DNA from: Myxococcales bacterium
GTDB taxonomy: Bacteria > Myxococcota_A > Polyangia > Fen-1088
Direction: 5' to 3'
Assembly (NCBI GenBank): GCA_025350815.1
Contig: JANXXE010000012.1
Coordinates: 1-60,233, forward strand
Length of the DNA: 60,233 nt
Under the pieces are notes generated by a model. That model ran no database searches, was not told the origin of the DNA, and saw only the letters and a list, made by a program, of their open reading frames with translations. Both the position numbers and the translations under genes were made by a program. Below are positions 18,701 to 26,546 of the stretch, piece by piece. Position 1 is the first letter of the stretch. Each line of letters begins with the position of its first letter.

Positions 18701-18977
18701 AACCGGGGCCGCTGTTGATCCAGCGCGGCACGCGCGCGTAGTCGGTGACGATGTAGTCGACCTGCCGCAGATCTTCGAGCCCCATCGTCTGCAGGCAGTA
18801 GTGGATGCCGCGCAGGGGGAACAGGTAGGTGTGCTTGATGCGGGTGATGCGATCTTCGCCGATGCAGACGTACTGGATGGCGCCGCCGTCACGGGGGATT
18901 TTCAGCAGGGCGGCGGCCGCCTCGTAGTTGCCGAAGTTGGGCACGCCCAGCACATAGATGTAGTCGTTTTCTTTCAT
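15714..18977 (-). CDS. Carbamoyltransferase fused to a Rossmann-like domain and a NodB polysaccharide deacetylase
   Basis: The ATG at 18977 gives 1087 residues. Residues 8-550 are a NodU/CmcH-type O-carbamoyltransferase: the Kae1-like metal motif HHSAHAASAFY (117-127), VVDGVGS, EKGYGKVMGLAPYGE, CVSGGVALNGAAN and, in the C-domain, FGPRALGHRSI and NTSFN. Residues 622-715 form a Rossmann-like segment. Residues 768-1087 are a NodB-type deacetylase with TFDDG (829-833), HTHSHPM (978-984) and AYPYGG (1016-1021). The single chain should carbamoylate a sugar hydroxyl and may remove an N- or O-acetyl group. The usual NodU length is about 570-600 residues, so the fusion is distinctive. Confidence 0.9.
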   Translation of the reverse strand: MKENDYIYVLGVPNFGNYEAAAALLKIPRDGGAIQYVCIGEDRITRIKHTYLFPLRGIHYCLQTMGLEDLRQVDYIVTDYARVPRWINSGPGYRKLEHDYLKVNLDFPRDKILVADHHSAHAASAFYPSGYDEAAVLVVDGVGSRLNTQSLFHMTYDQTRDIERGNHWGIGRLYSMITGGVLPYGPEKGYGKVMGLAPYGEHQPGPVLDFQPQDQGMTTDYSGFFTRFPNSRLVAKGVQRCEDRERVTEPYPARVAYDVQQECERQFVRMAKYAHEKTGSTRLCVSGGVALNGAANLRILEETPIKEVWVQPGCSDTGMPFGLALWGYFNILRPDKSRRARATMKHAYTGRSYTDQEIGDVLARFDIKHRPATPAEVGNLVADGKVVAWFDGASEFGPRALGHRSIVADPRQLHMKDHLNGSVKFREGYRPYAPSILAEHAAEWLELDGPSPFMLLLPRVREPKRTLIPAVTHIDHTTRPQTVTEAEQGDYYRMIKAFFDRTGVPLVLNTSFNINKEPIVETPLDALVCALGTAIDYLYLQGRLVDCAPYRRPELIDRLLELRKQRADAEWAVVTQKYLAAYDTGERDKYLEEENKIAAWYRDYRAKYELEKAMLSWAERPTRVLIAGTRQHTRCLYMYIPDFPQVTVAGFVPFDHLRGEQEPFSVYPELDLSAVKWDEVDVVLISSHEYQDAISTAVRAANARVPLVQIYDDACDSLALVLPGRWPVMNPLEARAHDLRVKRTKHITASNIDFDFQPSLPSIEDRHALILSYHYCHPKAGAPFPGLNGITPEELDQQVEQLSREFQFVTMAQLLNADLKLPHSVAVLTFDDGLKDFHEHAAPVLARWKVPASVYCPSAPLVNGRLLDVHRIHLLHGKLGIDEFRRRFNERLAAVRHAYELDDPKILGISNPYRYDNEETRNFKLALNYELPYEVVSPILQKIVEETFGPEAPLAKRVYLGVDELKDLQAAGHDIGIHTHSHPMLSRLSEADQRHELSTAAQFFRDKVGLRDIHVAYPYGGPGTWNHLTKMVMKELGFIGGVTMARRVCKPQDLTARWEIPRFDVRDMFDANNKLLTAAIETLFTGD

Positions 18978-19103
18978 GTTAATAGGCCCTTGCGGGCATT
19001 CCAGGTCTTTACTAGAGGCCCCAGGCGAAAGCAAACAACGGGGCCGCGTGGTTCAGAATATCGATTCAAGAAATTCGGGGCGCCGTCCGATGACGCAGGG
19101 ACC

Positions 19104-19925
19104 ATGGTCTCCTACACGGATCGCGCGTTGCTGGCAGGGGCTGGTGGCAAATGGGCATGCGCCCTCGTGGTGGGAATGGCGGCGGTGGTTTTCGCCCCGT
19201 CCCGCGCGCACGCGCAGGGCATCGTTTTCGATGTCGCCACCGAGCGGGCCAGCAACGGGCCAACGGGTAGTTTGACCTGGTCACACACGATCGCGGCCGA
19301 AGGTGCCGACAATCCGATGCTGGTCGTCGGCGTGTCCACCACGGGCGCGATCGCGGGTGTCACTTATGGTGGTCGGGCGATGGCCCAGCGCGGGACCGGG
19401 GCGGCCACCGGCGGGGCGTGTCGCATGTACCTTTTCTCGCTGGCAAATCCCCCCGCTGGCGAAAACCAAATCGTGGTCAGCGTCGGTGGTGATAGGGCGC
19501 CGGTGTCGGCAGGTGCGTATTCGTTTACCGGTGTGAATCAAAGCGATTTTGGGCCCTTCGTCGCCAGCAACGGCAACGGTGGCGTGTTGGCCCAGACCAT
19601 CACGGCGGCACAGGGCGAGTATGTGGTGGATACGATGTGCCAGGTTCCGTCGGCGTCGGGCGTGGTCTCGGCTGTGGCGACGGCCCCCCATCAGACGCGG
19701 CGCTGGACCGCGGTGGATGACGTTTCGGGCGTCCGTGGCGCGGGCAGCACCACCGACGGCGCGCACACGGGAACGACGGTTGCCCCAGGCTACGCGATGA
19801 ACCACGGCGGCAAGTGGGCCGTCGGCGGCTTCGCGCTGAAGAAGGTGGCACGACCCACCGGTCGCGCAGCGATCATCGAGTCGGCTTTGCAGGGTGTGGC
19901 GTCGCTGCTGGGCGTTCGCCCCTGA
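19104..19925 (+). CDS. Exported beta-sandwich protein of unknown function
   Basis: The 273-residue product starts at ATG 19104 and has a signal peptide (core ACALVVGMAAVVFAP, cleavage near AHAQG). The mature part is a beta-rich domain (GSLTWSHTIAAEGADNPMLV, then VGVSTTGAIAGVTYGGRAM) of a widespread secreted type that carries no catalytic residues, with VSAGAYSFTGVNQ and NHGGKWAVGGFALKK later. The same frame is open far upstream over the carbamoyltransferase, but only the signal peptide start is credible. The role is unknown. Confidence 0.65.
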   Translation: MVSYTDRALLAGAGGKWACALVVGMAAVVFAPSRAHAQGIVFDVATERASNGPTGSLTWSHTIAAEGADNPMLVVGVSTTGAIAGVTYGGRAMAQRGTGAATGGACRMYLFSLANPPAGENQIVVSVGGDRAPVSAGAYSFTGVNQSDFGPFVASNGNGGVLAQTITAAQGEYVVDTMCQVPSASGVVSAVATAPHQTRRWTAVDDVSGVRGAGSTTDGAHTGTTVAPGYAMNHGGKWAVGGFALKKVARPTGRAAIIESALQGVASLLGVRP

Positions 19926-19958
19926 ACGTCCGGCGCGGTGCTAACCTGAACGCCGCGA

Positions 19959-20582
19959 ATGCAGCCGGCGCGCATCGGCCTTGATCTCGACGGTACGATC
20001 GCGCTGTACGGCGACGTCTTCCACCGCTGCGCGACCACGCATTTCGCGATGCCCGCGCAGGTGCCGGTCGATAAATCGGCCATCAGGCAGTGGTTCCTTG
20101 GTTCGGCGGCGGGTCATATGGCGTGGACTGAATTGCAGGGGCTGGTTTACGGACCGCATATGGGCTCGGCCAAGATTGCCCCAGGTCTGACAGCGTTCCT
20201 GCGCTTCTGCCGCGCGGAATCAATCGCCATTTCCGTTATCAGCCACAAGACCCAGTTCGCCGAACGCGGACCGCGGTTCGATCTTCACCAGTCGGCGTGG
20301 GATTGGTTGGGACGGCAAGGTCTTTTCGATGAGGGACTGGTCGACAGAAGCCGCGTCTTCTTCGAGCCCGATCGCGACGCGAAGGTGGCCCGCATCGCCG
20401 CCGAGGGGTGCACCGCCTTCGTGGATGATCTGGAAGAAGTGCTGACACACGAATCGTTCCCCATTGATGTGGAACGGATTCTGTACGCGCCCGGGCGGGT
20501 GGAATCGCTGTCGGGGAAAATCAAGATCCTTTCTGACTGGGATCGCGTCAAGGCGTTCTTTCAGCGTCGGGCCCAAGGATGA
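19959..20582 (+). CDS. HAD-superfamily hydrolase
   Basis: The 207-residue protein opens with the HAD motif I DLDGT (9-13; Asp9 nucleophile, Asp11 acid/base). Motif II-like Ser/Thr is in AISVISHKTQ, and acidic motif IV is FVDDLEEV. The family dephosphorylates small metabolites, including sugar phosphates. It overlaps the next gene (kinase-like) by 4 bp, so both act in the same carbohydrate or nucleotide pathway with the downstream split transketolase. A role on a C7 or branched sugar phosphate is an inference from context. Confidence 0.75.
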   Translation: MQPARIGLDLDGTIALYGDVFHRCATTHFAMPAQVPVDKSAIRQWFLGSAAGHMAWTELQGLVYGPHMGSAKIAPGLTAFLRFCRAESIAISVISHKTQFAERGPRFDLHQSAWDWLGRQGLFDEGLVDRSRVFFEPDRDAKVARIAAEGCTAFVDDLEEVLTHESFPIDVERILYAPGRVESLSGKIKILSDWDRVKAFFQRRAQG

Positions 20583-21637
20583 TCGAGGCGCGCATATCGG
20601 ACGCGGTTGAAACGGCCCTTGGCGCCCGGCCGCTGGTGGTCACGCGGTTGCCGGGGGGCAGGAACAACATCGTTGCGCGCGTCGTCCTGCCGGAGCGCAC
20701 CGTCATCGCGAAGCTGTATTTTCGGCACCCCGGCGATTCGCGCGATCGGCTGGGGACGGAATTCGGGGTGCTGGGCTTTCTGTGGGACAACGGGTTGCGG
20801 ACGATCCCACGGCCGATTGCCTCGGATGTCGCTGCTGGTGTGGGGATTTACGAATGTGTCGAGGGCACGCCCGTCGATCCGGGCGGCGTGGGCCCGTCCG
20901 AGGTCCGACAGCTTGCGGACCTTCTGGTCGCGCTGTGGAAGCTGCGGTCACGTCCGGGGGCCGACAGTTTGCCGCACGCGTCCGAGGCCAGTCTGTCGTT
21001 GCGCGCGTGCGTGGATGGCCTGGCAGTGCGCCTCGGGCGCCTGGAACAAACGCTGACGGGGCCGGATGTCGATGCCGCCCGGCACCTGGTGCGCGATGTG
21101 TTGCGACCGGCGTTCGAGCGCATTTCGCGCGCGACCGCGAACGCTGCGGTTCGATCAGGCCTTGATCTCGACGCTGGGCTGGCGCCGGACCGCCGGACCA
21201 TCAGTCCTGCAGATCACGGGTTTCACAACGCCCTGTCGGGCGCAGCAGGTCTTGTGTTTCTGGACTTCGAGTACGCCGGCTGGGACGATCCGGCGCAGAT
21301 GTTGGCGAACGCGTGTCTGCAGCCCCAGATCCCGATGCCCGTCGCGCTTCGCGCAGGATTCCTGGCCGACACGATCGCGCGCCTGCATGCGGACCGCGCC
21401 GATGCACGGACGCTGGCGCAGAGGGTGAGGGTGCTGTACCCGCTGCTGGCCTTGCGGTGGAGCCTGATCATGCTGAACGAGTTTTTGCCCGTGGATGGTC
21501 TGCGCCGCGCCTTTGCCGGCGCGCCGACGGTGGGCAGGCCGCAGGGTCAGCTGGATGGCGCGCGCCTGCAGGCGGACGAGGCGCTTGCCCATGCCGAGAC
21601 GAGATCCTTTCTCGACGAGCTGGTGGAATCGGCATGA
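20579..21637 (+). CDS. APH/choline-kinase-fold small-molecule kinase
   Basis: The 352-residue protein has the aminoglycoside-phosphotransferase fold: Lys45 in VIAKLYF, the Brenner catalytic motif SPADHGFHN (Asp212, Asn217) and the metal motif FLDFEYAGWDDP (Asp229). In carbohydrate loci this family phosphorylates sugars, cyclitols or choline-like groups; antibiotic resistance is less likely here. It overlaps both neighbours by 4 bp (HAD upstream, transketolase N-part downstream), so all four are one translationally coupled unit. Confidence 0.8.
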   Translation: MIEARISDAVETALGARPLVVTRLPGGRNNIVARVVLPERTVIAKLYFRHPGDSRDRLGTEFGVLGFLWDNGLRTIPRPIASDVAAGVGIYECVEGTPVDPGGVGPSEVRQLADLLVALWKLRSRPGADSLPHASEASLSLRACVDGLAVRLGRLEQTLTGPDVDAARHLVRDVLRPAFERISRATANAAVRSGLDLDAGLAPDRRTISPADHGFHNALSGAAGLVFLDFEYAGWDDPAQMLANACLQPQIPMPVALRAGFLADTIARLHADRADARTLAQRVRVLYPLLALRWSLIMLNEFLPVDGLRRAFAGAPTVGRPQGQLDGARLQADEALAHAETRSFLDELVESA

Positions 21638-22461
21638 GCCCGACGGGCGCGACCCTTGACGAACGGGCGCTCGCGCAGCGACGCCGCATCATCAGGATGC
21701 TGGAGCGGGCCGGCCGTGGTCACGTCGGCTCGCCCCTGTCGGTGATGGAGATCATCCGCGTGCTCTACGACGACATCCTGCACGTCGATGCGTCCCGGCC
21801 CGACTGGCCGGATCGCGATCGGTTCATCCTGAGCAAGGGGCACGCGTGTCTGGCGCTGTATCTGGTGCTGGGCGAAAAGGGATTCTTCCCGGCCGAGGAA
21901 CTGGACCGCGTGTGCAAGTTCGGCGCGATGCTGGGCGGCCATCCGGAATCCCACAAGATTCCAGGGGTCGAGGCCAGCACGGGGGCGCTGGGGCATGGCC
22001 TGTCCATCGGCGTGGGTTTTGCGCTGGCCGCGCGCATCGACAAGCGGGCCTGCCGAACGTTTGTCCTGGTCGGCGACGGCGAGTCGAATGAAGGCAGCGT
22101 GTGGGAGGCGGCCCTTTGCGCCAGCAAACACAAGCTGGACGCCCTGACTGTCATCGTCGACTACAACAAGATGCAGTCCTATGGCTCGACCTTCGAGGTG
22201 CAGGACCTGGAGCCGCTGGGCGCCAAATGGGCCAGCTTCGGTTTTGCCGTTCGCGAGGTCGACGGCCACGATGTGGCGGCGTTGCAAGGGATCTTCGGGC
22301 AATTGCCATTCGAGGCGGGCAAACCCAGCTTGATTGTGGCGCATACGGTGAAGGGCAAGGGGGTGCCTTTCGCCGAGGGAAATCCGGAATGGCACCACAA
22401 GGCCAAATTGACCGCGGACGAACTGGCGCGCCTGTACGCAGCCTTGGGTGGACCGCCATGA
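21634..22461 (+). CDS. Transketolase-like enzyme, N-terminal (ThDP/PP) subunit
   Basis: The ATG at 21634 overlaps the kinase stop. The 275-residue chain holds the ThDP-pyrophosphate domain: GHVGSPLSVMEI (His30), SKGH (67-70), and the GDG-N signature from GDGESNEG (147-154) to DYNKM (Asn178). The family moves a two-carbon ketol unit between sugar phosphates. Split N/C subunits in a sugar locus are often specialised for making unusual sugars rather than for the pentose pathway. The C-subunit gene follows with a 4-bp overlap. Confidence 0.92.
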   Translation: MSPTGATLDERALAQRRRIIRMLERAGRGHVGSPLSVMEIIRVLYDDILHVDASRPDWPDRDRFILSKGHACLALYLVLGEKGFFPAEELDRVCKFGAMLGGHPESHKIPGVEASTGALGHGLSIGVGFALAARIDKRACRTFVLVGDGESNEGSVWEAALCASKHKLDALTVIVDYNKMQSYGSTFEVQDLEPLGAKWASFGFAVREVDGHDVAALQGIFGQLPFEAGKPSLIVAHTVKGKGVPFAEGNPEWHHKAKLTADELARLYAALGGPP

Positions 22462-23387
22462 GGATTGCGTGCCTGACCGCCGTGTACGAACTGGCCCGCC
22501 GCGACCAGCGTGTCGTATTCATCGGGTCCGACATCACCAAGCGCAGCCTGGAAAAGTTCGCCGCCGAGATCCCGGAACGTTTCTTCATGGAGGGCATCTA
22601 CGAGGGCCACCTGGTCGGGATGGCGGCCGGCCTGGCGCTGTCGGGCAAGATCCCTTACCTGAACACGATCAATACCTTTCTGACCCGTCGCTGTTACGAG
22701 CAGATCCTGATCGACGTGGGGCTGCACAATCTGCCGGTTCGGTTGCTGGGCAGCGGCGGCGGCGTGGTCTATGCGCCGCTGGGTCCCACGCACATTGCCA
22801 ATGAAGATCTGGCCATTCTGCGGGTCATTCCCAATATGACCGTCGTCGCCCCCTGCGACGCCGAGGAAATGAAAAGGTTGATGGCGCAAACGCTGGATTG
22901 GCCGGGGCCCATCCACGTGCGCATCGCCAAGGGGGGCGACAAGGTCGTGTCGTCGGATGCGCGTCCGTTTCGCATTGGCCAGGCGATCCCGCTGTGCGAC
23001 GGTGCCGACGTTCTGTTGATCACGACGGGCATCACGGCGCAGATCGCATTGGAGGCTTCGGCATTGCTGGCCACGTCTGGCGTCGACGCCGGCGTGCTGC
23101 ACGTGCATACCATCAAGCCCCTGGACGCCGAGCAGATCGCATCCCGCGCGCGGCCGGTGCGCGTGATTGTGACCGTCGAGGAGCATTCGGTCATCGGCGG
23201 CCTTGGTAGTGCGGTGGCCGAGCTGTTGATGGAGACCGGCGCGGGGCAGGGCAAGCGTTTTGCGCGGGTGGGGTTTCCGGATGTGTTCACCGACGAGCTT
23301 GGTTCGCAAAACGAGATCATGGGCAAGTACGGCATCGCCGCGCCGGCTGTTGCTGCACGGGTCCTGGCGTTGCTGGCCGGCCCGTAG
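22458..23387 (+). CDS. Transketolase-like enzyme, C-terminal (pyrimidine-binding) subunit
   Basis: The 309-residue chain begins at ATG 22458. It contains the pyrimidine-binding segment FMEGIYEGHLVGMAAGLAL, with Glu45/Glu49 candidates for activating the ThDP aminopyrimidine. The transketolase C-domain follows (VLLITTGITAQIALEA, VLHVHTIKPLD, VTVEEHSVIGGLGSAV). It completes the active site with the preceding subunit. Its stop is 1 bp from that of the converging membrane protein gene. Confidence 0.92.
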   Translation: MRIACLTAVYELARRDQRVVFIGSDITKRSLEKFAAEIPERFFMEGIYEGHLVGMAAGLALSGKIPYLNTINTFLTRRCYEQILIDVGLHNLPVRLLGSGGGVVYAPLGPTHIANEDLAILRVIPNMTVVAPCDAEEMKRLMAQTLDWPGPIHVRIAKGGDKVVSSDARPFRIGQAIPLCDGADVLLITTGITAQIALEASALLATSGVDAGVLHVHTIKPLDAEQIASRARPVRVIVTVEEHSVIGGLGSAVAELLMETGAGQGKRFARVGFPDVFTDELGSQNEIMGKYGIAAPAVAARVLALLAGP

Positions 23388-23388
23388 A

Positions 23389-24849
23389 TTATTTTTGCGC
23401 CGAGAAGGTGTCCCAGACCGCTGTGGCGGGTTTGTCCCACAGCAATCCGTACTGAATCCATCCCGGTATCGAGATGGTCAGCGCGATTATAGCCAGCGTC
23501 GCGACGCCGACGCGAACGAAACGGCCATAAGCCCGGAACGCGAGGCCCGCGGCCAGCGCAAAGAACGGCATCACACACACGTAGTAGCGGGGCCCGTAGC
23601 AGCTGGCGCCATAGCCCGGCGCCATGCCACAAATCAGCCACACGTACGGCACGAGCGGCAGCAGAATCTGGCGGACGAAGGTGACGGGAATGCCGTCGGG
23701 CGGGGTGCGCATCCATGGCAGCAGCAGCAAGGTCGCGGCGGCCCAGGGGGCGTAGCGCAGCAACCCGTATTCTTCGCCAAGCAAGCTGACCCAGGCGCCG
23801 TGCAGCAGCGAGCCGCCCATCAATACGGCCGGCGGGACGCGCCAGTCCCACGCGTACCAGTAGTTGAACGCCAGGATCGCCGCGACGCCCGCGCCGATGA
23901 CGGCGGACAGCACGACGGCGTCTCGGATGCGGCGTGCCCACAAACGTTCCAGGCCCCACGCGGCGGCCACCACAACGAACGCGGGTTTGAGCGCAATGGC
24001 CACGACGACCGCCAAGCCGGCGAGGACCATTCGTTCGGCCTTCATGGCGAACAGGCCAAGCGCGAGGACCAGACCTATCGCAACCTCGGCGAAATACGAG
24101 CGCGAGTACGCAAGCCAGGGGCTGGCCAGCAATAGTGACGACGTGACAAACGCACCCAGGCGTCCAAATCCCAGCCTTCGCGCCATCACGTAGGTGATCA
24201 CCATCCCCAGCCAGCTCAGCAGGATGATCGCGTCGCTGGCGAAGCCTTCGACCTCTTCCCTGTTGGGCGACCGCGGCGCCACCAGAGCGGCCAGCAGCGC
24301 GGGAAACGCCATCGGGTGAAATGACACTTCTCGCGCTGTGGGCGACGGGACAAAGGCACCCGGAGCCAGGCGATAGCCCGTGCAATCGGGGTTGTCGGGT
24401 GGACATGGTTCAGGCACGCCTGCCAGGTACAAGCCATGCCACCAACTGTGGTTGCCCGTCTTTTCATCCAGGACGAAGGTGTGATGATCGAGGTGGGCGC
24501 CCCGAAACCGGATGCCCGCCTCCCGGCCGCCGTGCCGGACGCGCTGGTAGTCCTGTCGCAGGTCCAGATCCTTGTCGAAGAGCAAGCTGTTGAGGACCAT
24601 CAGGTAGTGGGGTTCGTCGCCGCTAATGGCGAAAGCGCCCGTGCGCACATAGCCGTGGCCCGGAAAATAATAGTGATTACGCACGAACCCCATGGCCAGC
24701 AGGATGGCCAGGAAGCCGGCGCCGACAAGCACTGAAATACGGTCGAAGCGCGCCCACCACGGTCGCAGGTCCGGGGCTGATGGTTCGCCCGCGTCCGGCC
24801 GTTCCGGGCGCCTGGGGCGGGCCTGCGGACGCGGACGGCGGCGGCTCAT
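23389..24849 (-). CDS. Multi-pass membrane protein, GT-C glycosyltransferase-like
   Basis: ATG 24849 is chosen over an in-frame ATG at 24996, which would add an Asn/Lys/Arg-rich leader. The 486-residue protein has a very basic, Pro/Arg-rich cytoplasmic start, then about ten membrane helices. The first external loop contains FAISGDEPHYLMVL, a GT-C-like acidic motif (DEPHYL). Such proteins attach sugars from polyprenyl carriers on the outer face of the inner membrane. A 70-bp divergent gap separates it from a second protein of the same type at 24920. Confidence 0.75.
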   Translation of the reverse strand: MSRRRPRPQARPRRPERPDAGEPSAPDLRPWWARFDRISVLVGAGFLAILLAMGFVRNHYYFPGHGYVRTGAFAISGDEPHYLMVLNSLLFDKDLDLRQDYQRVRHGGREAGIRFRGAHLDHHTFVLDEKTGNHSWWHGLYLAGVPEPCPPDNPDCTGYRLAPGAFVPSPTAREVSFHPMAFPALLAALVAPRSPNREEVEGFASDAIILLSWLGMVITYVMARRLGFGRLGAFVTSSLLLASPWLAYSRSYFAEVAIGLVLALGLFAMKAERMVLAGLAVVVAIALKPAFVVVAAAWGLERLWARRIRDAVVLSAVIGAGVAAILAFNYWYAWDWRVPPAVLMGGSLLHGAWVSLLGEEYGLLRYAPWAAATLLLLPWMRTPPDGIPVTFVRQILLPLVPYVWLICGMAPGYGASCYGPRYYVCVMPFFALAAGLAFRAYGRFVRVGVATLAIIALTISIPGWIQYGLLWDKPATAVWDTFSAQK

Positions 24850-24919
24850 GCACGCAATAGTACCCACGGCTTGCCGTCGGCGAAAGGAATGCGCCATTTC
24901 GCCGTGGCGATTCGGCGAT

Positions 24920-26542
24920 ATGATGCAGGCGATGGCTCGCTTGCCCGTTCGCCTTGCCATCTTCGCGTTTTTCTTCTCGTTGGTGTTGCTGTTCACGTCC
25001 CACCGGGCCCCCGACGGTGACGGATGGGGCTACTTCGTGCTGACGGATTCCTTGGCGCGCCATCAGTCGTGGTCGGCGTCACCCGAGCTTTCGCTGGGCA
25101 GCGGCCATGACGTGTCCAGCCCCGATGGCAAGCGCTATACGTACTTCTCGTCGGGGCAGTCTCTTGTTCAGCTGCCACTGTACTTCCTGGGCATCAAGCT
25201 GGCGGATGCCGTCTCAGATGACAAGGCCAGGGATTTCGTCGTCACGCTGTCCTTGCGGGCCACGCAGGCTGCATTGACGGCACTGGCAGCGGTGGTCTTG
25301 TTTGGTTTGCTAACAGGGGGTTTGGGCCACGGGCCACGATTGTCGCTGTTGGTTGTCGGTCTGTATGTTCTTGCGACGCAGGCGCTGCCCTATTCGAAGA
25401 TGCAGTATTCAGAGCCTCTTCAGGCTTTGCTGCTGGTCATGATGGCCAGCCTGACGTTTGGGCGAATAACGGACCGAAGTTTGGCTGGATTGGCCGCTTG
25501 CTGCGGGGCCCTGGTTGTGGTCAAGACCGTCGCGGTCCTGTTCTTGCCGTTCTTTTTCGCGGTGTTCGTCTACCACGTCGGCCGGACCGAGATCACCCGA
25601 CGCAGGGTCCTGTGGGCGCTGGCCGCCGCCGCGCCCTTTCTTGTGATCTTTTGTTACTGGAACTACCTGCGCACTGGAAATATCTGGGACTACGGTCGGC
25701 CACCCATTGTGGTTGCGTCCACCAAGGCAGACCTGCGGCTGTTGCCCTGGTCTCTGTTGAGCCTTCTCGGTTGGCCCGAAAAGAATATCTTCCTTTTCAA
25801 TCCGATCTTGTTGCTGGCTGTTGGCGGATCGTTTGTGGCGCCGAATCGGCATTACCGCTTCTTTGCCCTCGGTATATTCGTTCTGCAGGCAGTGGTCTTT
25901 GGCGTTTTTCCGATGGGTTTCCGCCTGGCGCAAATGGGGGGGACCCAGGGTTGGGGCGCCTGGGCCTGGGGGCCGCGCTATCCGATGCCTTTCCTGATCC
26001 TGCTGTCGCCCCTGGTGGCGGCCTGCCTGCAGCGGATCGGCGGTGTGGCACGCCGGACGTGGCGAATTGTGGCAGGGGTGGGCGCAGCCGTCGTCAGCTT
26101 GGTTTCGATCTACGTACAGATTCTGGGGGCGTCGTATTCGTTCATGACGGTGTATCAACTGTGTCCCGTTCACGAACGTATCAGGGAGATCGTGGCCAAA
26201 CAGGCGCCGCCGTTTCCCGAATGCCAGCAGGACATCCGCGCCAACGCGGTCGTCATCCACCAGTATCTTCTGTGGCATGCGATCCCCGATCCCAGCCCCG
26301 GCACGTTGACCCCTGATTTTCCGTGGATCGACTTGCCCTTCCGGCCGCCAATAGCCCAGGGCGTTTTCGCGGCCTTTCCCGGCCACGCCCGTGCGGAACT
26401 TTTCTATCCCGATTTCATGTTCTTTTCGGAGCGTCAGGCGAACCCACTGCGGGATTGGGTGCAGTGGCCGCTGGTCGTGGTGGCCGGCCTGTCGATGGCG
26501 GCATGCATTGTGGCCGTGGTGCGTCCGCGCGCGGCGGCCTGA
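24920..26542 (+). CDS. Multi-pass membrane protein, possible GT-C glycosyltransferase
   Basis: Starts at 24920, 24923 or 24932 all precede a strong first helix (LAIFAFFFSLVLLFTS); 24920 gives 540 residues. The first loop (HRAPDGDGWGYFVLTDSLA) has the acidic cluster seen in GT-C proteins, and about ten helices follow. A long external C-terminal loop (about 420-510) contains PVHERIREIV and DFPWIDLPFRPP. It is divergent from the similar gene at 23389 and converges with the nucleotidyltransferase gene. Substrate is unknown; glycan assembly is inferred from context. Confidence 0.7.
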   Translation: MMQAMARLPVRLAIFAFFFSLVLLFTSHRAPDGDGWGYFVLTDSLARHQSWSASPELSLGSGHDVSSPDGKRYTYFSSGQSLVQLPLYFLGIKLADAVSDDKARDFVVTLSLRATQAALTALAAVVLFGLLTGGLGHGPRLSLLVVGLYVLATQALPYSKMQYSEPLQALLLVMMASLTFGRITDRSLAGLAACCGALVVVKTVAVLFLPFFFAVFVYHVGRTEITRRRVLWALAAAAPFLVIFCYWNYLRTGNIWDYGRPPIVVASTKADLRLLPWSLLSLLGWPEKNIFLFNPILLLAVGGSFVAPNRHYRFFALGIFVLQAVVFGVFPMGFRLAQMGGTQGWGAWAWGPRYPMPFLILLSPLVAACLQRIGGVARRTWRIVAGVGAAVVSLVSIYVQILGASYSFMTVYQLCPVHERIREIVAKQAPPFPECQQDIRANAVVIHQYLLWHAIPDPSPGTLTPDFPWIDLPFRPPIAQGVFAAFPGHARAELFYPDFMFFSERQANPLRDWVQWPLVVVAGLSMAACIVAVVRPRAAA

Positions 26543-26546
26543 GGTT

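Noticed and set aside
16647-19103. Very long plus-strand open frame antisense to the carbamoyltransferase gene
   Set aside because: Its composition (Arg/Gln/His/Val-rich, no domains) mirrors the codon structure of the minus-strand gene. Only the part from 19104, with a signal peptide, reads as a real protein.
20579-21637. Aminoglycoside resistance gene
   Set aside because: The fold is that of aminoglycoside kinases, but the gene is coupled to HAD and transketolase genes, so a sugar-type substrate is more likely.
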